Source: Jiangella rhizosphaerae
GTDB lineage: Bacteria; Actinomycetota; Actinomycetes; Jiangellales; Jiangellaceae
DNA length: 62,759 nucleotides
NCBI RefSeq assembly: GCF_003579925.1
Contig: NZ_QUAL01000008.1
Coordinates: 1 to 62,759 of the forward strand
Direction: 5' to 3'
Under the pieces are notes generated by a model. That model was not told the origin of the DNA. It saw only the letters and a program-made list of their open reading frames with translations, and searched no databases. Both the position numbers and the translations under genes were made by a program. This document shows positions 17,737 to 26,697 of the stretch, one piece after another; position 1 is the stretch's first letter, and every line of letters begins with the position of its first letter.

Positions 17737-18686
17737 TACGACCTCCCCGACTGCCGCGGGTCGACGGCGTCGCGCAGGCCGTCGCCGACGAAGTTGACCG
17801 ACAGTACCGTCGCGGCGATGGCCAGGCCCGGCGGGAGCCACAGCCACGGCATCGACTGGATGACCGTCAGGCTCTGCGCGTCGTTGAGCATGTTGCCCCA
17901 GCTGGCCTGCGGCGGCTGGACGCCTAGGCCGAGGAAGGACAGCACCGCCTCGGACAGGATCGCGCCGGCCACGGCGATGGTGCCGACCACGACGATCTGC
18001 CCCATCGCGGCGGGCACGATGTGCTTGCGCAGCAGCCAGCCGCGCGACGCGCCCGCCACCCTCGCGGCGTGCAGGTACTCACGTTCGCGCACCGCTAGCG
18101 TGACGCCGCGGACCAGCCGCGCCGTCGTCGGCCAGGTGGTGACCGCGATCGACAGGATGAGGATCGGGATGCTCGGCCCCAGGATGCCGGCCAGCACGAT
18201 GATGATCACGATCGGCGGGAACGACAGCATCATGTCCGCCGTGCGCATGAGTACGGTGTCCAGCCAGCCGCCGAACAGCCCGGCCACCGCGCCGACGATC
18301 GTGCCGAACAGCACCGCGAGCAGCGCGGCGACGATGCCGACCAGCAGCGACACCCGGGCCGCGTAGACGACCCGGGCGAACACGTCGCGCCCGGACGCGT
18401 CGGTGCCGAGCCAGTGCTCGCTCGACGGTGGCTGCCGGATCTCCCCGAGGTCGACGGCTGTCGGCGACTGCTGCGCGATCAGCGGCGCGAACACCGCCAG
18501 CAGCACGATGAGGAGCAGGACCACGGCGCCGAAGACCGCGATCTTGTTGCGCCGGAACCGGCGCACGGCCATCGCCGCCGGCGACCGCCGGCGCGACCGG
18601 GGTGCCGTGCCGGTGGTCTCGGCGGCCACCACCTCCTCGGCGGCGGCCACCTCGGGAGTGTCGAGGGACGGTCGCAGGTCGCTCAT
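17736..18686 (-). CDS. Opp/Dpp-type permease, OppC position
   Basis: A 316-residue permease. The long polar N terminus (about 45 residues) precedes RRFRRNKIAVFGAVV and the first membrane helix. The OppC_N motif EHWLGTDASGRDVFARVVYAARVSL is recognisable. The permease domain (about 105-300) has the EAA-loop region AARVAGASRGWLLRKHIVP. The ATG start overlaps the OppB-like stop by 4 bases. It forms the membrane channel with the OppB-like subunit. Confidence 0.95.
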   Translation of the reverse strand: MSDLRPSLDTPEVAAAEEVVAAETTGTAPRSRRRSPAAMAVRRFRRNKIAVFGAVVLLLIVLLAVFAPLIAQQSPTAVDLGEIRQPPSSEHWLGTDASGRDVFARVVYAARVSLLVGIVAALLAVLFGTIVGAVAGLFGGWLDTVLMRTADMMLSFPPIVIIIVLAGILGPSIPILILSIAVTTWPTTARLVRGVTLAVREREYLHAARVAGASRGWLLRKHIVPAAMGQIVVVGTIAVAGAILSEAVLSFLGLGVQPPQASWGNMLNDAQSLTVIQSMPWLWLPPGLAIAATVLSVNFVGDGLRDAVDPRQSGRS

Positions 18687-19642
18687 GTCACCTTCACTCT
18701 CGGGTCGACGACGGCGTAGGCGATGTCGGCGAGCAGGTTGCAGATCAGCACCAGCGCCGCCACGTACAACGCGAAGCCCACGATCACCGGGTAGTCCTGC
18801 TGGCTCACCGCGCGGACGGCCAGCTGGCCCATCCCCGGCCAGGCGAACACCTGCTCCAGGACGACGGCACCGGCCAGCATCTGCGGGATGTTGATCATCA
18901 CGATGGTGATCAGCGGGATCAGCGAGTTGCGCAGCGCGTGCCGGGCCACGACCCGGCCCGGCGCGGCGCCCTTCGCCTCCGCCGTCCGCACGTAGTCGGC
19001 GGACAGCTCGTCGATCAGGCTGCCGCGGACGTACCGGGTCAGCGGCCCCGCGCTGGCCAGCCCCAGGATCGCCGCCGGCATGATCAGATGTCGCAGGATG
19101 TCCCCGCCGGTGCCGTCGCCGGGCGAGGACATGCCCGCCGACGGCAGCCAGCCCAGCTGCAGGGAGAAGATGTAGATCGCCACGATGCCGAGGAAGAACG
19201 ACGGCACCGAGATGACGCCCAGGCTGAGGGCGGCGGCCGCGTAGTCGACGCCGGTGTTGCGGCGCACCGCCGCGACGATGCCCAGCGGGATGGCGATCAG
19301 CAGCGAGATCGCCAGCGCCGTCGACATCAGCAGGACGGTCGGGCCGAGCCGCTCGATCAGCAGCTCGCTGACCGGGGCCCGGCTGATGAACGACGAGCCC
19401 AGGTCGCCGGTGACGGCGTCGAGGAACCACCGGCCGTACTGCACGAGGACCGGGTCGTCGAGGCCCAGCTCCGCGCGACGGCTCTCGATGAACGCCTCGC
19501 TGCCCTCCTGCAGGTCCGCCGGCGGGATCATCATCCGCACCGGGTCGCCTGGTGCGGCGCGGACCAGCAGGAACACGCCGATCCCGATCAGGATGAACAC
19601 CACGATGTTCACCAGGATCCGTCTGACGACGAACGCCGTCAC
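18683..19642 (-). CDS. Opp/Dpp-type permease, OppB position
   Basis: A 319-residue permease with the first helix at the extreme N terminus (RRILVNIVVFILIGIGVFLLV), the OppB motif LGLDDPVLVQYGRWF, and an EAA-loop RTAEAKGAAPGRVVARHALRN. About six transmembrane helices are predicted. The start is a GTG, 34 bases after the substrate-binding-protein gene with a CT-rich gap. It is the partner of the OppC-like permease. Confidence 0.95.
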   Translation of the reverse strand: MTAFVVRRILVNIVVFILIGIGVFLLVRAAPGDPVRMMIPPADLQEGSEAFIESRRAELGLDDPVLVQYGRWFLDAVTGDLGSSFISRAPVSELLIERLGPTVLLMSTALAISLLIAIPLGIVAAVRRNTGVDYAAAALSLGVISVPSFFLGIVAIYIFSLQLGWLPSAGMSSPGDGTGGDILRHLIMPAAILGLASAGPLTRYVRGSLIDELSADYVRTAEAKGAAPGRVVARHALRNSLIPLITIVMINIPQMLAGAVVLEQVFAWPGMGQLAVRAVSQQDYPVIVGFALYVAALVLICNLLADIAYAVVDPRVKVT

Positions 19643-19676
19643 CGTTCACCTCCTCCTCGTCCGCACCCTCGGCCCG

Positions 19677-21332
19677 TCAGCGGTTCAGCGACCACTCCTG
19701 GACGTTCCAGAACGGGTTGGTGAAGTCGCCGTTCGGCACGAAGCCCTCGATCGCCTCGGTGTAGGCCCAGATGGTGTCAGGGTTGTACAGGTAGATCATC
19801 GGGACCTCGGCGTTCTCGATGCGGGCGGCCTGCTGGTAGAGGTCGTACCGCGCGGCCTCGTCGACCGTCGCGTTGGCCTCCAGCATCAGCTGGTCGAACT
19901 CCTCGTTGCACCAGTACGACAGGTTGCCACCGGCCGGGAAGTGCGTGCTGCAGGCGTTGATGCCGAAGACCGCGAACGGTTCGGTGGCGTAGTTGCCGCC
20001 ACCGTAGAGCGTCATGTCGTAGGACTGCTCGTTCATCATGTCCGTCAGCTGGCCCGGCTGCACCTGGTTGAGCTGCAGCTTGATGCCGACCTCGTTGAGC
20101 TGGCTCTCGAGGATGGTGGCCGCCGTGTCGCGGTCGCGCTGGCCGGGGATCCACGAGAGCGTGATCACCTGGTTGGGGTCCCAGTTCATCTCGGCCAGCA
20201 GCTCGCGCGCCCGGTCCGGGTCGTAGTCGTAGGTCTCCAGGTCGTCGGGCAGCGCGTCGTTCATGAAGCTGGCGTTCACCGGCTGCGCGTAGCCGCCGAG
20301 CGCCTGGTCGATGAGCTGCTGGCGGTCGACGGCGTACAGCATGGCCTGGCGTAGCCGGACGTCCTGCAGGTACGGCTTCTTCTCGTTGACGGAGGTCCGG
20401 ATGTAGCCGGCGCCGGGACCGGTGCCGATCTCGATGCCGTCCATCGCCTCGACGGTCTCGAGGTCGGCCGGCGAGATCTGCACCAGGTCCATCTCGCCGG
20501 TGCCCAGCTGCGCGGTCGCGACGTCGGAGGTCACCGGGCGCAGGTAGATCTCGTCGATCTCGGGCTCGCCGTCGCGGAAGGACGGGTTCTTCACCAGGTG
20601 GATGTACTGGTCGGTGGCGTACTCCTGGAAGACGTACGGCCCCATGCCCACGTTCGGGCTCTGCGTGAAGAACTCGGTCGTGTCCATCTCGTCGACCGGC
20701 ACGTCCGCCAGCACGTGCTGCGGGACGATCATGATGTTGCCGGTCAGGCCGACCAGGCCGACGTTGGGCTTGGTCAGCTGGATCTGGAAGGTGGTCTCGT
20801 CCGGCGCGGTGAAGCCGCTGACGGTGTCGGCGGTGCCCGCCGCCACCTCGGGAGCGCCGACGACGTCGCTGAACCGGCCCGTCGCGGTGCTGCCGGTGTC
20901 GGGGTCGGCCATGAGGTTGTAGGTGAAGACGACGTCCTCGGCCGTGAACGGCTCACCGTCGCTCCACGTCAGCCCCTCCTTGAGGTGGTACGTGATGGTG
21001 AGGCCGTCCTCGGAGATCTCCGGCAGATCGGTCGCCAGCCGCGGGTAGAGCTTGTAGTCGGGGTCCACGCCCAGCAGCGAGTCGTAGATGAGGTTCATGA
21101 CGACCTGGTCGGGACCGCTGGCCGGAGCCATCGGGCTCCAGTTCGACGCCGGCGGCTGGTACAGGTACGCGTTGAGCGTGGTGTCCTCGGAGCCGCCGGA
21201 GTCGCCGGTGGCGCCCTCCCCGCCGGACTCGCTGGTGTCGTCCTGGGTCGGGTCCGAACAGGCCGCGAGGGCCAGGACCATGGACAGGCCGGCGGAGATC
21301 AGGGCTGCGCGTTGCGCTCGGGAACGTCTCAC
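19677..21332 (-). CDS. Opp/Dpp-type substrate-binding lipoprotein (SBP family 5)
   Basis: A 551-residue extracellular binding lipoprotein. The signal peptide ends with the lipobox LAAC (Cys25), followed by a Ser/Gly/Asp-rich linker. The SBP_bac_5 fold is clear: LYPRLATDLPEISEDGLTITY, WSDGEPFTAEDVVFTYNLM, VRLRQAMLYAVDRQQLI, and a closing IYLYNPDTIWAY. It delivers substrate to the permeases at 17736-19642. SBP-5 proteins bind peptides but also sugars, opines and nickel. The neighbouring sugar-type dehydrogenases, FAH hydrolase and D-aminoacylase suggest an acylated or amino-sugar-linked substrate rather than ordinary peptide. That is inference. Confidence 0.95.
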   Translation of the reverse strand: MRRSRAQRAALISAGLSMVLALAACSDPTQDDTSESGGEGATGDSGGSEDTTLNAYLYQPPASNWSPMAPASGPDQVVMNLIYDSLLGVDPDYKLYPRLATDLPEISEDGLTITYHLKEGLTWSDGEPFTAEDVVFTYNLMADPDTGSTATGRFSDVVGAPEVAAGTADTVSGFTAPDETTFQIQLTKPNVGLVGLTGNIMIVPQHVLADVPVDEMDTTEFFTQSPNVGMGPYVFQEYATDQYIHLVKNPSFRDGEPEIDEIYLRPVTSDVATAQLGTGEMDLVQISPADLETVEAMDGIEIGTGPGAGYIRTSVNEKKPYLQDVRLRQAMLYAVDRQQLIDQALGGYAQPVNASFMNDALPDDLETYDYDPDRARELLAEMNWDPNQVITLSWIPGQRDRDTAATILESQLNEVGIKLQLNQVQPGQLTDMMNEQSYDMTLYGGGNYATEPFAVFGINACSTHFPAGGNLSYWCNEEFDQLMLEANATVDEAARYDLYQQAARIENAEVPMIYLYNPDTIWAYTEAIEGFVPNGDFTNPFWNVQEWSLNR

Positions 21333-21385
21333 AGCTACCTCTCAGGGATCTGGTCTGGCCGGGACCGGCCCGGCGATGGGGTGGT

Positions 21386-22258
21386 TCAGACGACGCGGTT
21401 GGTGAGGGTGCCGAGACCGGCGATGCGCACCGTCATCCGGTCGCCCGACGCGAGATAGGTCCCCGACGCCGCACCGACCCCGGCCGGCGTCCCGGTCATG
21501 ATGATGTCGGTGGGCTCGAGGGTCATCAGCCGCGAGGCGAACGCGACCAGCTCGGCGACGGTGAAGATCATCTCGGCGGTGCTCCCCTGCTGCCGGAGCG
21601 TGCCGTTGACCTCGAGCTCGATGTCGAGGCCCTGCGGATCGGGTACCTCGTCGGCGGTGACGAGGTAGGGGCCGTACGGGGCGAACCCGTCGGGCCATTT
21701 GCCGGCCAGCCAGTCGAAGTAGCCGACCGCGGCCGAGGAGGTGTCGCGCTCGTAGCCGTAGTCGACCGACCGGGCCGACACGTCGTTGCCCACGGCGTAG
21801 CCGGCCACGTGGTCCAGGGCCTTCTCCACCGGGATGTCGCGGCCGCCCCGGCCCACGACCACGACCAGCTCGGCCTCCCAGTCGACCTGGGTGCTGACCG
21901 ACGGCAGGGCGATGTCGGCGCCCGGGTCGGTGACGGACGTGCCGGGCTTGAGGAACAGCCGCGGCGCCAGGGTGCTCTTGTCGAGGGGCTCCCCGCCGCC
22001 CTCGGCGACGTGGTCCTGGTAGTTCGCCGCCACCGCCAGCACCTTCGTGGGGCGCGCGATCGGGGCGCGGACGGCGAGGTCGGCCAGCCGGTGGGTGGCC
22101 GACGGTTCACCCGGCCGCCAGCCGGCGTCGGTGCCGGCGCCGGCGGCGACCGCCGCGGCGAGGTCGCCGTCGCCGAGCTCGGCCACCGTGCCGGCGGCCT
22201 CGTCGGCGACGTACCCGTGCCGGGTGCGGCCGTCGCGGGTGTAGCTGACCAGCTTCAT
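21386..22258 (-). CDS. Fumarylacetoacetate hydrolase family protein
   Basis: A 290-residue FAH-family enzyme. The metal-binding E-x-E motif is in VDWEAELVVVVG, with the following GYAVGNDVSARSVDY. LAVAANYQDH and the TGTPAGVGAASG loop are family hallmarks. Members include 2,4-diketo-3-deoxy-L-fuconate hydrolase, ureidoglycolate lyase and acylpyruvases. With two sugar-type dehydrogenases immediately upstream, a 2-keto-3-deoxy-sugar-acid step is reasonable. Its ATG overlaps the upstream dehydrogenase stop by 4 bases. The 53-base gap to the substrate-binding protein holds only a weak GC hairpin. Confidence 0.92.
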   Translation of the reverse strand: MKLVSYTRDGRTRHGYVADEAAGTVAELGDGDLAAAVAAGAGTDAGWRPGEPSATHRLADLAVRAPIARPTKVLAVAANYQDHVAEGGGEPLDKSTLAPRLFLKPGTSVTDPGADIALPSVSTQVDWEAELVVVVGRGGRDIPVEKALDHVAGYAVGNDVSARSVDYGYERDTSSAAVGYFDWLAGKWPDGFAPYGPYLVTADEVPDPQGLDIELEVNGTLRQQGSTAEMIFTVAELVAFASRLMTLEPTDIIMTGTPAGVGAASGTYLASGDRMTVRIAGLGTLTNRVV

Positions 22259-23196
22259 CGGCTGCCTTCCTTCTCTGTGGACAGGTCGACGGGGTGTCCG
22301 GACGCGGCCGACGCCCGGGCCGCGTCGACGATCTCGGCGATGTGGACGGCGTCGGCGGCGGACGGGCTGCTGGGGCGGCCCGCGGTGACGGCCGCGTGCA
22401 GCTCGTCGAGCAGCCGGTCGACCGTGCCGGGGCCGTGCCACACCTGGCTCGACGCCTCGGCCCGGCGTAGGACGACAGCCGGGCGCGAGGCGTCGATGTC
22501 GAGGACGCCGTGCGAGCCGCTGACGCGGTAGCGGTGCACGGCGAGCCCGGCCGGCCGGGTGTCGGCCAGCGACCGGGTGCGGCCGACGCTGATGGTGCTG
22601 GTCAGGCCGTTCTCGTGGGTGAGGAGGAGCAGCGCGAAGTCGTCGGCGTCGCCGTCGCTCCAGTGCGTGCCGAGGCGGGCGAACACCCGGCGGGCCCGCA
22701 GCCCGGTCAGGGCGAGCACCACGTCGAGCGGATACACGGCGAAGTTCGCCAGCTCGCCGGCCGGCGACGGCGTGCCGCCGGCGACCAGGAAGTCGGCCTG
22801 CACGTTCCACGGCAGCCCCACCTTCCCGCCGGCGACGGCGCCGCGGGCGGCCGCGATCATCGGGTGGAAGCGCTGGTGGTGCGCCGGCAGGCAGACCTTC
22901 CCGGTCTCCGCGGCGACGGTGGCGACCTTGGCCGCGTCGGCGGCGGTCAGCGCCAGCGGCTTGTCGACCAGCACGTGCTTGCCGGCCTGCAGGGCGGCGA
23001 TGACGGCGTCGGCTCGGCGCTCGGGCTCGACACAGACGCTGACGACGTCGACGGCGGGGTCGTCGAGAGCGGCGTCGACGATCTCGAAGCCTGGGTGTGC
23101 CTCGAACGCCGGCTGGTACATGGCCCGCTGGTGGTCCTGGTCCGGCCCGAGGCCGGCGAAGCCGAGCAGCAGCACGCCGAGGGTCGCGTCACTCAT
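22255..23196 (-). CDS. Gfo/Idh/MocA-family oxidoreductase (second of pair)
   Basis: A 313-residue NAD(P)-dependent dehydrogenase of the sugar/inositol type. The N terminus (GVLLLGFAGLGPDQDHQRAMY) is a shortened, atypical Rossmann start that lacks the usual GxGxxG-helix order. The later AGKHVLVDKPLALTAADAAKV carries the family EKP-type motif as DKP. The C-terminal substrate domain follows from about residue 120. It overlaps both flanking genes by 4 bases. The weak dinucleotide motif may reduce or alter cofactor use. Confidence 0.88.
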   Translation of the reverse strand: MSDATLGVLLLGFAGLGPDQDHQRAMYQPAFEAHPGFEIVDAALDDPAVDVVSVCVEPERRADAVIAALQAGKHVLVDKPLALTAADAAKVATVAAETGKVCLPAHHQRFHPMIAAARGAVAGGKVGLPWNVQADFLVAGGTPSPAGELANFAVYPLDVVLALTGLRARRVFARLGTHWSDGDADDFALLLLTHENGLTSTISVGRTRSLADTRPAGLAVHRYRVSGSHGVLDIDASRPAVVLRRAEASSQVWHGPGTVDRLLDELHAAVTAGRPSSPSAADAVHIAEIVDAARASAASGHPVDLSTEKEGSR

Positions 23197-24239
23197 GAGC
23201 GGACCCCTTCCATGACCTCGTCGAGCGTGACCGGCTCGCCGCGCTCGATGGACAGCTCGGTGGCGACCCCCAGCGCGACCGCGCGGACGGCGTCGGCCGG
23301 CGTCATCGCCCGCTCGGCGGCCCGGTCGGCGATCGCGTCGAGCCAGGCGTCGAGCTGGACGGCGAACCCGTTGGCGGCCTGAGGGTGCAGCAGGCTCGTC
23401 CCGGATTCCGTCACGACCGTCGACCCCCAGCCGTCGGCCGGCAGCTGCAGCACGCCGTCGGTGCCCGCGACCAGCACGTCGCGGCGGTCCAGCGTGGACG
23501 GGCGGTGGCCGCGGCTCATCTCGCACACCGCGTCGGCGCCCCCGGCGTACTCCACGTGCATCTCCAGGTAGTCGTAGATGCGCAGTTCGGCGGCGGTCTG
23601 GGCCCGGCCGCGCGCGTAGACCGAGACCGGCTCGTCGCGCAGCCACCAGCTGACCAGGTCGAGCAGGTGGACGCCGTTGTGCAGCGCGTGCCCGCCGGAC
23701 TTGGCCGGGTCCAGCACCCAGGCCCGCCAGTCCGGCCAGATCCATCCGCCGAGCAGCGCCAGCCGGGCGAACACCGGCCGGCCCACGGCACCGCCGGCGA
23801 TCGCGTCGTCCACGGCCCGGGCGTAGTCGTAGAACCGGTGGGTGTGCGCGGCCATCACCACCGTCCCGGCGGCGTCGAACGCCTCGACGACGGCGCGCGC
23901 GGACGGGACGGTGATCGTCAGCGGCTTCTCCATCAGCAGGTGCTTGCCCGCAGCGGCGATCTGCTGTGCGATGGGCTCATGCGTCATGTTCGGCGTGCAC
24001 ACGATCGCCGCGTCGACGCCGGGCCGGGCCAGCGCCTCGGCCAGGTCGGTGGTCCACGGCACGCCACCGGCGGCGGTCGCGGCGGCGCTCGCGCGACCGG
24101 CGTCGACGTCGACGATGCCGGCCAGCCGGGCGCGCGAGCTGGCGCGCAGCGCGGCGCCGTGGTGGTCGGCGATGAACCCGGCGCCAACGATCACCACGCC
24201 CAGCGGCCCTGTGTCGTCAATCACGGAATGGCGTGCCAT
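23193..24239 (-). CDS. Gfo/Idh/MocA-family oxidoreductase (first of pair)
   Basis: A 348-residue sugar-type dehydrogenase with a canonical N-terminal Rossmann motif (VVIVGAGFIADHHGAAL), the AGKHLLMEKPLTITVP motif with the catalytic Lys, and a C-terminal domain containing GGHALHNGVHLLDLVSWWL. It is the first gene of the ten-gene operon that runs to 13210, so its promoter lies in the divergent region 24240-24425. Two different family members in tandem usually act on successive or alternative sugar or inositol intermediates. Confidence 0.92.
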   Translation of the reverse strand: MARHSVIDDTGPLGVVIVGAGFIADHHGAALRASSRARLAGIVDVDAGRASAAATAAGGVPWTTDLAEALARPGVDAAIVCTPNMTHEPIAQQIAAAGKHLLMEKPLTITVPSARAVVEAFDAAGTVVMAAHTHRFYDYARAVDDAIAGGAVGRPVFARLALLGGWIWPDWRAWVLDPAKSGGHALHNGVHLLDLVSWWLRDEPVSVYARGRAQTAAELRIYDYLEMHVEYAGGADAVCEMSRGHRPSTLDRRDVLVAGTDGVLQLPADGWGSTVVTESGTSLLHPQAANGFAVQLDAWLDAIADRAAERAMTPADAVRAVALGVATELSIERGEPVTLDEVMEGVRS

Positions 24240-24425
24240 GCCGAGTCATCTTTGGGTCGGGATCGCGCGCTGTCAAGGGCCGCTGCTGTGACGATCGCGT
24301 AACGCGACCACAAATGGAACGTCTTGCCATGCTTGGCGATGCCACCTACGCTTCCGGACAACGACACCACCGAGAGGCGTCGCGCACGGCCGTGTGCCGG
24401 GCCGCGACGCGGGAACAGGAGTCCG

Positions 24426-25778
24426 ATGTCCCCGGGGATCGGCACGGCAGCCTCCGACCACGACCCACGCAGCTCGTCCACCAAGGGCTGGGCGTTGCAC
24501 CAAGCCGCGGCTGAGGTGCTGCCCGGCGGCGTGAACTCCGCGACACGGTACGTGGGGCACCCGTACGCGTTCGCCGGCGGCGACGGCGCCTACGTCGTCG
24601 ACCTCGACGGCAACCGGTACCTGGACTACCACGCCGCGTTCGGCGCGATCCTGCTCGGCCACAACGCCGCCGTCGTCGACGACCCGGTGCGCGCCGCCGT
24701 CGGCAAGGTCGACCTGTTCGGCCTGGGCGTCACCGAGCTCGAGGTCGAGCTGGCCACCAAGGTGACCGAGGTGATCCCGTCCGCGGAGATGATGATCGCC
24801 ACGATGAGCGGGTCCGAGGCCACCGCGCAGGCGGTCCGGCTGGCCCGCGCCGCCACCGGCCGGCAGCTGCTGGTGAAGTTCCAGGGCGGCTTCCACGGCT
24901 GGCACGACGCCGTCGCCCGCAACGTCATCTCCCGCCCCGAGCTGGCCTACGGCCGCGACCCGCTGTCCGCCGGCATCCTCGACACCGCCCTCGACTCCAC
25001 CCTCATCGCCGAGTTCAACGACCTCGACTCCGTGCGGGCACTGTTCGAGCAGTTCCCGGAGCGGATCGCCGCGGTCATCATGGAGCCGATCCCGCACAAC
25101 GTCGGCGCCCTGGTGCCCACCCAGGAGTTCGTCGAGGGGCTGCGAGCGCTGACGTCCGCCGAAGGCGCCCTGCTGATCTTCGACGAGGTCATCACCGGCT
25201 TCCGGCACGCCCTCGGCGGCTACCAGGAGGTCGTCGGCGTCCAGCCCGACCTCACGACGTTCGGCAAGGGCATGGCCAACGGCTACCCCATCGGCGGGCT
25301 GGCCGGGCCGCGCTCGCTGATGGAACGCTTCGACGGCCAGAAGGGCGACGTGCTGCTGGCCGGCACGTTCAACGGCTACGGCATCGGCGCCACCGCGGCC
25401 ATCGCCACCATCGACCACCTGCGCACCCACCCCGACTTCTACACCCGCACCCACGCGCTGGGCGAGCGGATGCGCTCGGGCCTCTCGTCGATCGTGGCCG
25501 AGCTGGGCCTCGACGCCACGGTGGCCGGCTTCGGCGGCGTGTTCTCCCTGTACTTCGCCGCCGGCCCGATCCGCGGCTACCGCGACCTCATGCGCAACGA
25601 CGACCAGGCCTACGCCGCCTTCCACCGCCGCATGACCGACAAGGGCTTCCTCATGATCCCCATGTCGCTCAAGCGCAACCACGTCTCCGGCTCGCACACC
25701 GAACAGGACATCGACCGCACCCTCGAAGCGGCCCGCGACGTCCTCGCCGGCATGAAGGCCGACGGCACGGCCCGCTAG
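24426..25778 (+). CDS. Class-III aminotransferase, glutamate-1-semialdehyde-aminomutase-like
   Basis: A 450-residue PLP enzyme of the GSA-aminomutase subgroup. It has PGGVNSATRYV near the N terminus, GSEATAQAVRLARAATGR (cofactor phosphate), FQGGFHGWHD, LIFDEVITGFR with the PLP-ring Asp, and TTFGKGMANGYPIGG with the Schiff-base Lys. The start is the ATG at 24426 with AGGAG just upstream. No heme-biosynthesis gene is nearby, and the gene is divergent from the dehydrogenase/Opp operon. A catabolic transamination, not heme synthesis, is therefore more likely. It shares its CTAG stop with the convergent XRE gene. Confidence 0.9.
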   Translation: MSPGIGTAASDHDPRSSSTKGWALHQAAAEVLPGGVNSATRYVGHPYAFAGGDGAYVVDLDGNRYLDYHAAFGAILLGHNAAVVDDPVRAAVGKVDLFGLGVTELEVELATKVTEVIPSAEMMIATMSGSEATAQAVRLARAATGRQLLVKFQGGFHGWHDAVARNVISRPELAYGRDPLSAGILDTALDSTLIAEFNDLDSVRALFEQFPERIAAVIMEPIPHNVGALVPTQEFVEGLRALTSAEGALLIFDEVITGFRHALGGYQEVVGVQPDLTTFGKGMANGYPIGGLAGPRSLMERFDGQKGDVLLAGTFNGYGIGATAAIATIDHLRTHPDFYTRTHALGERMRSGLSSIVAELGLDATVAGFGGVFSLYFAAGPIRGYRDLMRNDDQAYAAFHRRMTDKGFLMIPMSLKRNHVSGSHTEQDIDRTLEAARDVLAGMKADGTAR

Positions 25779-26560
25779 CCCGGCCCCTCGGCGGCGCCGG
25801 CGGGGTCCCCGGCCGGCGCCGCGGTCTCGCGCAGCACCCGCAGCACCCGCGCCACGCGCGGGTCGGTGCTCTCGATCTCGTGCAGCGGCGCCACGCGGAT
25901 CGTTCCGTGGGCCGTGACCACCTCGACGAACCGCTCGACCTCGGCCGGCGACACCAGCCGCACCCGGGCCCTGCCCCGCCCTGACGCCATCCAGAAGACG
26001 CCGTCCGGGCACTGATCTCGCAACAGGGCGCGCAACCGCAGACCCACCTCGGCGACTCGGCCTTCCTCATCAGCCGCCTTCGCCCTCGGCCAGTCGAACG
26101 GCCAGGTGTCGCGCCGCACCGACAGCGACGGCCAGCGCCAGCCGTCAGGCCGCACGAGGGCGGCGTAGGTCTCGGGCGCATCGACGAGCGCGAGGTCGAG
26201 TTGGCCCACCGGCACCGGCGCACCCAGCAGCTCCGCCGCGGCGACGCCCTCGACCCGATGCTCCGGCCCGACGAACGCACGGAACCGCTCCCAGTGCACC
26301 GCCGCGTCGCGCTCCTCGATCGGCAGAGCGGCGAGCCGGGCGATCTCCGCCCTGACGTCGGCATCCAGCGGTTCCAACTCCGCATGCAGCTGCTTGCCCG
26401 CGGCAGCGAGGATGGCCCGGAGTCCGGGGATCGACGGCAGCCGCCGGCCGCTCTCGTAGTGGGAGATGGCGAACCTGGTCATCCCCGCGCGCTCGGCCAG
26501 CTCGCTCTGCGAGAGCCTCGCCTCGTATCGGGCCTTCTTGATCAGCGCGCCGACGTCCAT
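25775..26560 (-). CDS. XRE-family regulator with unassigned C-terminal domain
   Basis: A 261-residue protein with an N-terminal XRE helix-turn-helix (about 5-60: SQSELAERAGMTRFAISHYESGRRLPS). A C-terminal domain of about 170 residues follows that I cannot assign with confidence. It contains GQLDLALVDAPETYAALV, SLSVRRDTWPF and RVRLVSPAEVERFVEVV, vaguely like the antitoxin/nucleotidyltransferase-associated domains found behind XRE heads. The ATG at 26560 is the clear start. No toxin partner is adjacent: the upstream gene is a secreted sialidase-like protein and the downstream gene is convergent, sharing four bases of stop codon. Confidence 0.8.
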   Translation of the reverse strand: MDVGALIKKARYEARLSQSELAERAGMTRFAISHYESGRRLPSIPGLRAILAAAGKQLHAELEPLDADVRAEIARLAALPIEERDAAVHWERFRAFVGPEHRVEGVAAAELLGAPVPVGQLDLALVDAPETYAALVRPDGWRWPSLSVRRDTWPFDWPRAKAADEEGRVAEVGLRLRALLRDQCPDGVFWMASGRGRARVRLVSPAEVERFVEVVTAHGTIRVAPLHEIESTDPRVARVLRVLRETAAPAGDPAGAAEGPG

Positions 26561-26697
26561 ACCCGCGATCGTGGTAGCGCCGGGTCCGCCGGCGCCACCG
26601 CGATCGGCCCGATTGTGGACAACTCGCGCCTGATCAGCGGCCTGTGGACGCACCGGACCGGCGTGTCTGGGCCCAGCGGAGGAGTTCGATATCGACG

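Noticed and set aside
21358-21374. Terminator between the FAH hydrolase and the binding-protein gene
   Set aside because: Only a 6-base GC stem with a 5-base loop, which is common by chance at this GC content.
24426-25778. Glutamate-1-semialdehyde aminomutase for heme synthesis (hemL)
   Set aside because: Same subgroup, but no heme genes nearby and the gene is divergent from a catabolic operon; a catabolic aminotransferase is more likely.
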